Assembly: GCF_046630445.1 (NCBI RefSeq)
Contig: NC_092341.1
Span: 9,113,501-9,177,500 of the forward strand
DNA from: Rutidosis leptorrhynchoides
Taxonomy: Eukaryota; Streptophyta; Magnoliopsida; Asterales; Asteraceae
Reading direction: 5' to 3'
DNA length: 64,000 bases
How positions within the stretch are numbered: position 1 is the first letter of the stretch; every line of letters starts with the position of its first letter. This document shows positions 11,673-22,541 of this stretch, one piece after another. The notes under the pieces are model-generated. The model searched no databases, had not been told where the DNA came from, and saw only the letters and a program-made list of their open reading frames with translations. The translations under genes were made by a program, and so were the position numbers.

Positions 11673-13518
11673 TCATTTGTCCCAAAGATAAACTTTAGAG
11701 CCCTTATTCGTCTTCTGTTGTTCAACATATTTGTTAGCATGATGATAAAACCCTGTAAACTTCATCGGGTTTATTCTGAAGATGGTTGGTTTAGATGGCA
11801 ATAAATGGAGCCCGATTGAGTCTAGAAACCAACCGGTTTTTCCATAAAAACCTACAATCTTTTGACCGTTTGTCAAGAAATTGAAGGGTGTTCCTTCTGT
11901 AAGATCGCATAGTCCAAACACAATGTCCTGCAATATAAGCCCAAGAGTCCATCCTTTTCTAAAACCAATTGGTATTAGAGGGACTTCCCCTTAGACTTAT
12001 ATACATACATTTGTTTTTGTCTCCCTCCTATGTGGGATAGGTTTGCACCCCAACAATCCTCCCCTCAAACCGAAGACCACATCACCGAGCCTTTCTTTCA
12101 CTACCGGGACACGCCTCCCCTTCAACGATACTCCCGCCATCTTATATCACCGGTCTCTTTTCTTTTCCTCCCCTTCAACGATACTCCCGCCATCTTATAT
12201 CACCGGTCTTTTTTCTTTCACTACCGGGACACGCCTCTTATACCGCCGATCTCTTTCTTTCACTTTTCTTTCACCATCGGGACACGCCGCACTTCCACGT
12301 CTTGGGAAGTTTTCTTTTCCTCCCCTTCAACGATACTCCCGCCATCTTATATCACCGGTCTCTTTTCTTTCACTACCGGGACACGCCTCTTATACCGCCG
12401 ATCTCTTTCTTTCACTTTTCTTTCACCATCGGGACACGCCGCACTTCCACGTCTTGGGAAGGAAGACTTTCGATATAAGGCACCATGGCTCCATTATCGT
12501 TGGCAAACTGAGGGGTGTGCCATGTCGCACCATGCGCTTAGGGGTGCGCCACCACTGCGTTGTTCACCACATCGGGCTATAGCCTAGCTCTGAAACAATT
12601 TGTAAGATCGCATAGCCCAAACACAATTTCCTGCAATATAAGCCCAAGAGTCCATCCTTTTCTAAAACAAATTGGTATTAGAGGGACTTCCCCTTAGACT
12701 TATATACATACATTTGTTTTTGTCTCCCTCCTATGTGGGATAGGTTTGCACCCCAACACCTTCTTCAAATCCAAATGGCCCAAATGTTCTTGTATTGCTC
12801 TTAAAAGTGAGTGATCGAATAACAGGCTGACCTCCATTGACCGCAGGGCAATAACGCCCGCTAACACCTACCAAGATCTCATCTGGATGTTGTAGCTTTA
12901 TCTGAAAATTAATCCACATTAAAATCAGATCATATAAACTATATATATCCAGCATTAAGCTACATAAAAAAATTTTAAGTCTGAAAACAATTGAATTTTA
13001 CCAAAATTCGATCTGTTGTATAGAAGTTCAAAATTCTGTAGCAAAGTTTTCATAATTTGTCATGTTAAATGACCTTTGATAATTTAATCCTTTAATTAAT
13101 CTGAACTTTTGGGTAAAGTTTGCTACTTTAAGACAGTTAACCCATAAATAAACCACGGGGTGATAGGAGTGAACGTGACCTGAGCAGATTTGGTATGACG
13201 GTAAATGCCTGCATGATTTTCTGCCTGAAATGGTTTACCATTGTTATCGTATGTTACTTGCATAGCGTAGATGCTAGTACCGTATAAAATTCCGATTTCT
13301 CTAACTCCGTTATGTACTCCGTCATCCCATTGATTCCCTCCATTTCCTCCCCATGGTCCCACCTGTACTCTTTTATCCTGTAAAAATTCAAATATCCAAC
13401 GATCATTTTCAATAAAGAAAAATGGTGATCAGACTAAACCCATAAATCTTAAAAAAATCAGAATCGAGATTAAAAAAGGTTAACAATATCTAAGAAGATA
13501 AATGAGATTTCTTACCAT
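11673..13518 (-). pseudogene. Jacalin-related lectin copy B, disrupted by a TRIM
   Basis: Three-exon jacalin lectin gene in the layout of copy C: ATG alone in exon 1 (13516-13518), exon 2 at 13180-13377 (198 bp, with GPWGGNGGNQWDDGVHNG), and exon 3 from 12901 down to the stop at 11673. An 861-bp LTR element lies inside exon 3, splitting the segment ...FGPFGFEEG from TPFNFLTNGQKIVGFYGK. Reading through from the 5' side adds only a few element-encoded residues (VGVQTYPT) and then stops. The product would lack the last third of the beta-prism fold, so it is probably not a working lectin. Both host flanks remain otherwise readable, so the insertion is likely the main lesion. Splicing the element out cannot be excluded from sequence alone. 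Confidence 0.85.
11898..12758 (-). mobile_element. TRIM: miniature LTR element inside lectin exon 3
   Basis: An 861-bp element with 158-bp LTRs (11898-12055 and 12601-12758) differing by about three bases, flanked by a perfect 5-bp duplication CCTTC (11893-11897 and 12759-12763). On the minus strand the LTR runs TGTTGGGGTGCAAACC to GATCTTACA. It is followed by a tRNA-Met-like primer site (TTTCAGAGCTAGG, about 12580-12597), and a polypurine tract GAGGGGAGGA (about 12057-12066) precedes the other LTR. The 545-bp interior has no gag or pol; it contains a tandem duplication of roughly 145 bp (about 12165-12310 and 12310-12455). ORFs through it (12030-12587) are repeat-driven. It must have been moved by proteins supplied by another element. 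Confidence 0.92.
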
Positions 13519-13617
13519 TTTCAAAAAGTCCAACAAAATTAGGGTTAACAAATATGTTACTACGTAGCTTTGTAAGTAATCCTGTATACTTTGATTGATA
13601 TTGTTGCACCAAATTTG

Positions 13618-13632
13618 TTGTATATATAAAGG
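13618..13632 (-). promoter_or_regulatory. TATA box of lectin copy B
   Basis: The minus strand reads CCTTTATATATACAAC about 105 bp upstream of the copy B ATG, at the position conserved in copies A and C. This is the best TATA match of the three. Confidence 0.55.
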
Positions 13633-15386
13633 GAGCAAACAAGGTACTGTTGTGCTAAGCATCTAATTCTAATACATAAAACATGTACGGAGCAATTTTT
13701 TTGATTTAATAATTAGGTGTTAGTTGAATTAAACATGTGCTGATTCTGATTCCCTTCTCTTTAAACTCCTGGTAACATATACATTGAATATGAACCTTTA
13801 TATCACTGAATCCTTAAATCTTGCTTTTCTTTGCATACATATACATTGACAACATTATAAAATAAATGCATTACTTTATCAATTAGAAAACGTGAGATTT
13901 CATCATTATATCTACATTTATATTTATGTCATCATATGACCCAATTGAGTATTCAAATCATTTGAGATATATATATAAAAAACCCAAATGGAATCCATTC
14001 TTAAGAATATGGATTGAAGTTGACACCTAGTTGTAATCAATGTAAAAGTACTTTTGTAGAGAATAGAAAGTAAAAATTCAACTCCAGGATTACATCAGCT
14101 TAGAAAAAAACGGAGGGGTATTTTCATCATTTTCTATTTTTTACCTTGGCCCGATGAATATTAACTCATCATGATGAATATTAACTTTATGTGTCTATTA
14201 GCTCAAAATATACTTGCTAATTCATCATGTAAAGGTTTTATGTTGCTTCTTATGAGCAATGAGCAGGGTCGTGTCATTAATTTTTATGTTTCGGATATAA
14301 AAATGGACCCTTGTGAACATTAAATTTTTCAATACATATATAAAGATAATACTACTAATATACACATTTTTACCAAAAAATCGAGTTATATATGCTATTC
14401 CGGTCAGTTCCACACCCACAAATGCCCCTGCGATGAAGTCTCCAAAAGTGAGTTTTTTAGATTTCGCATACTATTTGCTGTTTTGAATTGGATATGTGAA
14501 TACAACTCAATTTTGTATTGTGCTGTGTCCAACATATATGTTACTATGGGTCCTAATACTATGTCCTGTAGTATTTACATACCACGCATATTTTTTGTAT
14601 GGCTGTGTGCACCATAAGCAAATTTTGTGTGAAGGTAACATACATTGAAAAAGAAATAAAAACATGTGTGCAAATAAAAAATGAATCGAACAGCCCCTCA
14701 TCACCCCTCATGATGAGGGGCAGTGAAATAACCGGGTATCTTCAAATTTAAACTAAAAACCTTGATAGAAGATAACAATTAACTACAACTTTGAGCTTAT
14801 AAGGACTCATAATATCCTTCTCTTACCGATGTGGGACGGGGTATTTCACCTTACACGTGTAAATTCTTTATGCCATTCACTTTATTGAGAATCAAACTAC
14901 TTTAGTCGTCCAAATTGATATATTATATTCTAGATTGCATATTCGAATAGTCACTACAAGCAATACACAGATGGAATATACCGCATTTCTAGATTCTTTT
15001 GCTTACTATATATGTTTCTAATAAAAGTTACAATAGCATGCTATTGTAAAATTAAGAACAACAAAATGAAAGAACTCAAGAACTCATTTACCAAATGATA
15101 TGAATCTGTATTATCAAACGAACGCGATCACAAAAGATTGTATATAAACGATTGCATCTACGGGTTACATATTAAACACAATAACAACTACGATAACAAC
15201 CTGAAGCATTGTTGACAACAATGAACAAATAAAAATTGGATATGTAAATTTAGCATCTATAAGGTTCAAGAAATCATTGCAGCACCTTATTGAAAGATAA
15301 AAACTTGTACAACATGAAATACGATAGACATCACACAGACTCAACAAAATGAACACAAACATTATACAATACATTTCAGTAGATAC
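13633..15386. other. Intergenic region between lectin copies B and C
   Basis: No gene seen. It is largely alignable with the upstream region of copy A (for example around 13735-13860 and 14860-15010), so it is the duplicated promoter of copy B followed by the region downstream of copy C. It contains a small LTR-like insertion (14724-14855) with a GC-rich palindrome at its edge. The short ORFs here are fortuitous. Confidence 0.6.
14724..14855. mobile_element. Small solo-LTR-like insertion with CCGATGTGGGAC motif
   Basis: This stretch interrupts the alignment between the upstream regions of lectin copies A and B. It starts TGAAATAACC, ends GGTATTTCACCTTACA, and contains CCGATGTGGGAC, a signature common in plant TRIM and other LTRs. 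A similar sequence lies in an ELF3 intron (about 23541-23646). Ends are approximate and no target duplication was confirmed. Confidence 0.5.
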
Positions 15387-16305
15387 TCATTTGCCCCAAA
15401 AATATAGTTTAGAGCTGCTCTTTGTCTTCTGTTGTTCAACATATTTGTTAGCATGATGATAAAATCCTGTAAACTTCATCGGGTTTATTCTGAAGATGGC
15501 TGGTTTATATGACGATAAATGGAGCCCGAATGAGTCAAGAAACCAACCCGTTTTTCCATAAAAACCTACAATCTTTTGACCGTTTGTCAAGAAATTGAAG
15601 GGTGTTCCTTCTTCAAATCCAAAAGGCCCAAAAGTTCTTTTATTGCTCTTAAGAGTGATTGATCGAATCACAGGCCGACCTCCATAGACCGCAGGGCAAT
15701 AGCGCCCGCTAACACTTATCAACATCTCATCCGGAAATTGTAACTTAATCTGAAATTAGTCCACATTAAAATCAGATCATATAAACTAAATCTAGCTTTA
15801 AGTTAGATAACTGTCAAGTGTCTGAAAACATATCGAATTTAACCAAATTCTGTAGCATCTATCAAACTTTTCATTATTTGTCATGTAAAATGATTGTGAT
15901 AATTTAACCTTTTGATTAATCTGAAATTTTTGGGTAAAGTTTGCTACTTTAAGACAGTTAACCCATAAATAAAGCACGGAGAGATACGGGTGACTGTGTA
16001 CCTGAGCAGATTTGGTATGACGGCAAATGCCTGCATGATTTTCGGCCTGAAATGGTTGACCATTGTTATCGTATGTTATTTGGATAGCGTAGATGCTAGT
16101 ACCGTATAAAATACTGATTTCTCTAACTCCGTTATGTACTCCGTCATCCCATTGATTCCCTCCATTTCCTCCCCACGGTCCAACTTGTACGCTTTTACCC
16201 TGTAAAATTCAAATATCAAACGATCATTTTCCAATAAGAATAAAAATAGAAGAGAAACTAAACAATGTAACAAAATTTAAGCAAAGGTATGTGATTTCTT
16301 ACCAT
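15387..16305 (-). CDS. Jacalin-related lectin copy C (intact, 3 exons, 187 aa)
   Basis: Complete jacalin-type lectin. Exon 1 supplies only the ATG (16303-16305), followed by GTAAGA; exon 2 is 16002-16199 (66 codons), exon 3 is 15387-15749 (120 codons plus stop). All introns are GT-AG and in phase 0. Exon 2 holds GPWGGNGGNQWDDGVHNG, the conserved start of the jacalin beta-prism; exon 3 holds SGRYCPAVYGG, SITLKSNKRTFGPFG and GQKIVGFYGKTGWFLDSFG, the last corresponding to the usual GxxxD-type sugar-binding loop. A C-terminal extension of about 25-30 residues (YHHANKYVEQQKTK...) follows the fold. No signal peptide is visible, so a cytosolic/nuclear lectin is likely. The small ORF at 16076-16273 is a shadow in another frame. 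Confidence 0.9.
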
Positions 16306-16404
16306 TGTTAATTTGGTTTAACAAATTATGTAAACAAATATGTTTCTATGTGTAGCTTTGTATGCAATCCTGTATACTTAATTGATATTCTTGCACAGAA
16401 ATTG

Positions 16405-16418
16405 GTGTATATTTAAAG
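16405..16418 (-). promoter_or_regulatory. TATA-like box of lectin copy C
   Basis: The minus strand reads CCTTTAAATATACACC about 100 bp upstream of the ATG, aligned with the TATA box of copy B. A slightly degraded version of that sequence. Confidence 0.45.
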
Positions 16419-17412
16419 GGAGCAAACAAGGTACTGCTGTGCTAATTAAGCATGTGATTCACATGCATAAAATTTACACTGATTCTGATTCCATTCTATT
16501 GAAACTCAGTACTATTTTTTTACAATCTCTTTGATATATTAATAATCGGGTGTTAGTTGCATTAAACATGTTCTGATTCTGATTCCATTCTCTTTAAACT
16601 GCAGGTGTTTGTTACATTGAATATGAACCTTTTAGAACACTGAATCCTTAAATCTTGCTTTTCTTTGCATAGATACGTTGACAAATGGAATTAAACAACT
16701 AATGCTATGAAAAGATCTTTACAAAGTGTTTATGTTTCCCAACTTCAATCCTTATTCTTAAGAATGGATTCTATTTGGGTTATTTATTTATTTTTTATCT
16801 CATATGGGTCAAATGGTGATTAAATCACGTTTCTAACGCTGCATTCTCATGTTAATTTTTTTGTTAATTTTTTTTATTTTTTATTTTTTTATTTTTATGT
16901 ATCTCATGTTAATTTATCATGTGAAGGTTTTATGTTGCTGTTTAATTTAAGTGGTATATATTCATATACCACTAGTTTAAGAGCTTTTATGTAAGTAAAT
17001 CAATACTTATGTAAGTTGCATTTACCTCATCTTGATTATCTTATATGGACATTTTGATATCGCCTATAATATACACATTTTAACAAATAAATTGAGTTAT
17101 GCTTACTACTCAGGCCAAACATCCACACCCACAATGCCCCTGCCATGACGTCCTAACCCCACATTATCAATACCCTATCTCACGAATGTGGATTTTGTTG
17201 AAACAACCCTTTGCTAACTAAATGTGTCAACACTGACACTTTTTCTTTGCATAAATACCAAGACAAGAGTGACACAATTAATCAGACTGAACCTCAAAGA
17301 ATATTAATGAGATAAAAGTCAAATATTTTCACTAATAAAAACACACCGCTTTAGAAATCTACAAAGTGGACAATAATATCAAAGACAGTTATTTTGAAAA
17401 ATGTACTACTAG
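16419..17412. other. Promoter region of lectin copy C / intergenic
   Basis: No gene seen. The blocks at about 16550-16680 and 16960-17160 match the upstream regions of copies A and B, marking the duplicated promoter. The rest up to the F-box gene stop codon is AT-rich with T-runs and holds nothing recognisable. Confidence 0.5.
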
Positions 17413-17702
17413 CTAGCAGGTATTTAAGTACCATCCATATCTCAATTTATTACACTGCCAGTCAAACTTGAATGTAGTCTTCTGTTGTAGATGATTTTGA
17501 GATGTCCCAATTCCTTCAATCTCCTCCTCCTCCATCATTGTTACATGATTAATGCTATGAAGCCAACATTTCCTCTCGTAATATCTACAGCATTTTGGAT
17601 CCTTTTCTCTTGACATTATCTTCTCCTTGACATACTAATTTAAAAGAAAAATAAAACACATTAACCAATCAACAACACATTATTTATATTTAACCATACA
17701 TA

Positions 17703-17736
<34 letters not shown>

Positions 17737-19774
17737 TGATCATCATATAAAGAGTAAGCCACGTTACCTTTAGAAACTCGCTAGTGGAAGATGACACCAA
17801 TGACAGAGACTTAGGTCGAGACATTCGGAGCAAGTTATCAACGTAACCCTTCAACTTCAGTGGTGACTTTGTAAGTTGTAGTTTCATATCATCTGCTGAT
17901 GACAGATGCGGGATTTTCTGTAAGTCTTCGAGGATAGTTATATTCTGTAAAAAAAACGCCACGGAAGCAAAATAAAAAAAATTGATTCGCAAAACAATAA
18001 ATTGGGTGGGAATTTATATCGTAAAAGGATGTGTTGATTGCCTAAAAGGAACCACCTTTAGTCAGTGTTTTTCTGTCTGTTTTTTCCAGCATAACATTCG
18101 TTGACCAGTTTGTACATACAATCGCTATTATTTCGTTAATATATCACAAATAAGTAACACTAAACTACGTCCATTTTGATCGATTTGACCGACTTTTGAG
18201 TGATTTTAACCGAATTTTTGACTTTTGACCGGAGATGACCCGATCTTTCCCGCATTTGACCGTTGACCGACTTATTAGAAGACGGGACAGGGTTGAGACG
18301 GGCTAGTCACCAGAACGTCGCAACGGACATCGTTTACAACACTGCCTATATAAAAGATGGTTGACCTTAAATCAAAATTACTCGGAACTTTGTTGGGTTT
18401 TCTAGCATAGAAAAAGTTGGTTATTTTAGATAATTTATTTGAACACAAGTTGTTCACATATTTATGCAATTATCCCCTTAAAAAAATATATATTGATACC
18501 TTATTTGAGCTAACAATCAAATTCCAACCTCCATCATTCTCAAACTTCTTTAAAAAGTTCAGCTTCTCAGGTTCAAGTCTGTTTTCTCCGATCTCCAAAT
18601 TTAGTTTTGCCTCATGCAACCCTGCAACATCCACGGACGAAAAAGGCATCATATCACCTGAATACTCCAACAAAGATAAGTTTGGTGCATCGATGTTGGC
18701 CTCCTCAAGAAAACTGCAACGAATCACGGATAGTTCCTTAATTTTATCGCTCAAAATGGTTATCCGCTTGAGATCGATACATTTAATCAGAACAATTCTT
18801 TCAAGGTTCACAAACTTTTTAATCAAATCTTGAAAAGACTCATCTGTCAAATTTGGATCTTCCATTGTCAAATATTTAAGATTTTCACAACCTTTCAAAT
18901 CTACGTGACGGTTACACCCGACCTTCCCCCGATGAACAAAGGTCAGTAAACTAGGTTGGTCGACCTTGACCCACATGAGCCCATCACAGCCATGTAACTC
19001 TAGCGTACGAAGCTTAACAGGAGTTGAAATATGCAGACGACCTATCCCATTACAATTTACTAGCCTCAAATCCTCCAATAACGGGCAGCCTTGAACGAAA
19101 CTCTCTATCACATCTTCATTAACACGAGTACTTTTAATCGAGAGCTCTTTTAAATTAATTAGATTAACAGCAACAAATTGATTGATCTCGCAACCATACA
19201 ACCTCAATGAAGTTAGTGACGTGGCACTAAACACAGAATCAGGCAACATAAAATATCTTTTTTTATTATTCACTTTCACATGAATCTCTAGCTCTTTGAC
19301 ATTTTTGTTCAAAGCAAAAGTTATCCAATTATTAACGCGACGTTCCAACTCGATACTACCTTGAATAAAAGAAATCTTAAATTTCTGTATAGTATGCATT
19401 GCTCCAAGTCTGGTTGTTAATGAGTTGTCAACGAAAGTTATAAATTTCTTAATAGGATCTGCACCTGATTTTAAAAACTTTTTCTGGTCAAATTCAAATG
19501 TGAAGAATGAAGCCCATATGGATCTCCATTTCTTAGACAACACACTTGTTCGAGCTACGTCACTTGGGTGACGTAGAAAAGAAAGGATATGGTGGATAAT
19601 GTGTTCGGGTAATTCCGAAATTAGATCCGCGGGCTCAACTACTTGACCCACTTTTTCAGCCTTCTCAATCTTCTGTTTCTTTCTACACCTGACTACTACT
19701 CTTGAAACAAGCCAATTTTTTCTCTTAAATTTTCTCTTTAGTTGCATATCGACTATCATCCGTTTCATAAACAT
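17413..19774 (-). CDS. F-box/LRR-repeat protein (3 coding exons, about 557 aa)
   Basis: Predicted substrate-recognition subunit of an SCF ubiquitin ligase. Coding exons: 18500-19774 (425 codons), 17768-17944 (59 codons) and 17413-17634 (73 codons plus stop), all joined at GT-AG sites in phase 0. The F-box lies at about residues 50-90 (LISELPEHIIHHILSFL...SVLSKKWRSIW) and would bind SKP1. It is followed by leucine-rich repeats typical of plant F-box/LRR proteins (for example LTSLRLYGCEINQF, LEDLRLVNCNGIG, LKYLTMEDPNLTDESFQDL). A basic stretch (KRKFKRKNW, RCRKKQK) precedes the F-box. The C terminus does not look like a standard FBD domain. Substrate unknown. The start is the first in-frame ATG after a likely acceptor (...GAACAG, near 19779). 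Intron 2 carries a MITE-like fragment. Confidence 0.85.
18063..18344. mobile_element. Possible hAT-type MITE fragment in F-box intron
   Basis: The right end GTTTACAACACTG matches the terminal inverted repeat of the hAT MITEs at 29360 and 30047, and the interior has their TTGACCGACTTTTGA-type repeats. A weak left end (CAGTGTTTTTC) is near 18063. No 8-bp duplication was found, so this is a degraded copy or a fragment; the left boundary is uncertain. Confidence 0.4.
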
Positions 19775-19908
19775 TTTGCCTGTTCATACCAAGCTACTTT
19801 AGTGTATGCTGCAAAAACTACTTTCCATATTCGAAAAATAAATATAAATAAAAAAAACATCACATAGAAGCCAAACACTTGTAGATCATTATTTAATACC
19901 AAGTATAT

Positions 19909-20295
19909 CACTGTTTGTAAAAAACCTGATTACTCACCGATTAAGCCCTGATTACTCATTCTTAAGAGCAGTCCGTTTTTTTTAAAATCGGCTTGATTAC
20001 TTAGTCAACGTCGATTGATGGGTCAAAATTGGATTTGGTAATCAAAGTCGGTCAAAGTCAAAATTGGTCACAATTTTAACATGAATTTAAACTAGAGCTT
20101 TAGAGGTTTCGAACAAAATAAAATATTTTAGACAATTATGTTAAAGTATATGTTTATGTTTATGGTTTTCTTCTATATTTACACATGTAATTTTTGAAAC
20201 TTAATATTTAGAATTAATCCCCGATTAATCCCCGAATTGCCGATTACTCATTCCAAAGTCCCGATTAATCCCCGAGTAGCGAATTTTGCAACCTC
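19909..20295. mobile_element. hAT-type MITE in the 5'UTR intron of the F-box gene
   Basis: Left end CACTGTTTGTAAAAAACC and right end GAATTTTGCAACCTCG match, in the opposite orientation, the ends of the MITE at 29360-29760. The interiors share CCGATTAATCCCCG and TGGGTCAAAATTGGATTTGG-type sequence. The flanks AAGTATAT / AGTATAGT are only a partial 8-bp match, suggesting an old insertion. No coding capacity. Confidence 0.7.
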
Positions 20296-20753
20296 GAGTA
20301 TAGTTATACAGATCACACATTCGGAAAATAAGTAAAAAAAAAAAAAAAAGAAAAAAAAGACGTGTCCTACCTTAGTGTATACATCTATACATATAAATTG
20401 ATTACATGCAGGGTATGATGATTAGCACAAACAGAGATATATGAATTGATAGATACATAACTGCATATATTCATACAAGCCAATAATTTCAGAATAATCC
20501 TATCTCAAAACAGAATACAAAACCATAAAATCGTACTAACAATTAAATTTAAACCAGCGAATGAGATTCAACAAAGAATCAAAAACTGTAAGCATTATAA
20601 TCAACACATTTATCACTTATCCAGCATGTAAGTCGATCATAATTGCAGAACTGCGATCAATTTCAGTGATAACTATAAAAATATATTATCTATCATAACA
20701 AAATTTATTAAATTCACCAAACAGGATTGAAAGGATCGGTTCTGAGGAAGAAC

Positions 20754-20820
20754 CTGTGTAAACTCCGGCGAAACGATTTCTCCGGCAGCAATTCTAGGGT
20801 TCCGTATGTTCTGTTGTTAT
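20754..20820 (-). other. Probable 5'UTR exon of the F-box gene
   Basis: On the minus strand this segment is GC-richer than its surroundings, contains AACCCTAGAATTGCTGCCGG in the style of plant 5' leaders, and ends TTTACACAG followed by GTTCTTCC, a plausible splice donor. Joining it to the acceptor near 19779 would give a leader intron of about 970 bp. Inferred from composition and splice signals only. Confidence 0.45.
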
Positions 20821-20937
20821 ACAGTTTTTGGCGCTGACTAATTGACTATATGCTAACGACCAAATGGGCTAGTAACTTGTGGCCCATTATAGAATGTACG
20901 TTAGAAAGGGAAATTGTGCAAAATCCAATAGTTTTTA

Positions 20938-21198
20938 CTCTTCCCGTACCCCGTTCCATTACAAGTGTCCAGTTTAACTTCTCAGAATCCTTTTAGTTTA
21001 ACTTTGACTCTAAATAATTTTGTTTTTGTTATGTAACTTTTTACGAAAATGATATGAATGGATTGTTTTTTAATCGTATTTTAATGGATATAAATTTCCT
21101 CAAGTATTATATACTACGAATAAAATTATTTAGAGTCAAAGTTAAACAAAAAAGACTCTGAAAAATCATACTGAACACTTGTAATGGGACGGAAGGAG
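20938..21198. mobile_element. Stowaway-type MITE
   Basis: A 261-bp element with inverted ends: CTCTTCCCGTACCCCGTTCC on the left and AATGGGACGGAAGGAG on the right, flanked by TA (20936-20937 and 21199-21200). It shares the subterminal ATTACAAGTGTCCA block with the copy at 597-792, so both belong to one subfamily. Confidence 0.8.
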
Positions 21199-21966
21199 TA
21201 ACATTATGACCTTAAAGTATCAAAATTACGAAAAATGTTCCTGATTACATCATGAATCACACATGATGCGTGCAAACCCGTGTGCGATGCGTGCTTTCGA
21301 AAAATTCAGCAAGACACCCTTTTTCTCGTAAACACGCTCTAAAAACCACGCAACATGCACCTTGTGTGGTGCTTGGTTCTTGATACTTGTTGCATGGTGC
21401 TTGGTGCATGTCTCCATGTTGTTTGGTGCTTGTTGGACAAAACCTTTGAATGTACATATCTTTTGACTCGTGGTTCCGATTTAATCACCGTTTTTTTATA
21501 TCATGTATTTTTTCAAAATCAAAAGATAAGTCCATTCAAAGATATGACATTTTGACACTAAACACCACGCACCGTCAGCGATGTTTGATGCATGGTGCGA
21601 GTTTGCGAGGAAAGATGAGGTGTTTTCTTGTATATTATTATTAGTGCAATAGCAAAGATCTTGATGATTTATTAAATTCTTTTTAGTTGAATATTGACAT
21701 TAACATTAACATTAAAATTAAAATATTCATAATAACTAAACGAAAAAATTTGGAGCGCTCATAATTTATAAATATTTTAAAGAACTCGGTCCTACGACCT
21801 AAAATTATGTCTCATCTCGATCTCTAATACAAACACCTATTTAATTTTCTTCGTCGAAAGACGACGAAAATAAACTATAATACTAAGTTAGAAAGATTGA
21901 GAATCATAAATATTAACAGAAACCAAATTCATTAAGAAATTAATTATGAGTATAAAGTATAAGTTG

Positions 21967-22206
21967 TTAGATAATATATTAGAATATATGTAACGCCCAA
22001 TGCAATTATATAATGAGCTTGAACCATCTAGTTTTCTAGGGTTAGGACTCTATAAATAGTGGCTATGTAAACAATAATATTTACGGGGGTTTACATTGTC
22101 TTACATAACCACTATTTATAGAGTCCTAATCCTAATAAACTAGATGGACCAAGCCCATTACATAAATGCATTGGGCGTTACATATATTCTAATATAGTAT
22201 CTAATA
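21967..22206. repeat. 240-bp fold-back palindrome
   Basis: Two arms of roughly 105-110 bp in inverted orientation around a centre near 22085. The left arm has TGTAACGCCCAATGCA and ACTCTATAAATAGTGG; the right arm has their complements (TGCATTGGGCGTTACA, CCACTATTTATAGAGT). The arms differ by scattered substitutions. It has no coding capacity. It could be a fold-back/MITE or a source of hairpin small RNA. No clear target duplication was seen. Confidence 0.75.
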
Positions 22207-22541
22207 TCTAATATAAGTATATATAATTCATGTTAAACACATTATTTCATTTAATAATAATCATGAATTATTCTTGTTAAATCACGTACTCCGGAGTAAA
22301 TACTCGTCCTTTCCGAATAATCCTAACATGAAATTGAGAACCTTCTCACTTTTATTATTTCTCTTTTTCTTTAATGAACAAACAAATTAACAAAAATCTC
22401 ATTACAATAAACATTATGATAGCCGTAATGTGATCCAAAACTTCTTGTGTTGCGTCTCACATTCTATTTAAATCAAACAAAATTGTACCTTTATGTAGTA
22501 TCACTCGTGAAAAATTATTCAAAACAAATAAATTTACATCT

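Larger units (their letters stand above)
20821..22541. other. Intergenic region between F-box gene and ELF3
   Basis: No gene recognised. It contains the F-box promoter side, a Stowaway MITE (20938-21198), a TGGTGCTTG/GCATGGTGC-rich patch (about 21350-21440) and a 240-bp fold-back palindrome (21967-22206). The short ORFs at 21257-21644 show no domain and overlap each other on both strands. Confidence 0.5.

Noticed and set aside
12030-12587. Two overlapping ORFs of about 180 codons across the TRIM
   Set aside because: Both are driven by the internal tandem duplication and low-complexity CT-rich sequence. They run antisense to the element's polarity and have no domain.
13480-13662. 60-codon ORF upstream of lectin copy B (and a similar one at 88-291)
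   Set aside because: It lies across the leader, TATA box and exon 1 region of the lectin genes. It is shared only because the promoters are duplicated.
21257-21644. Overlapping short ORFs near the TGGTGC-rich patch
   Set aside because: Both strands are open over the same repeats. No domain, and no splice or promoter context.
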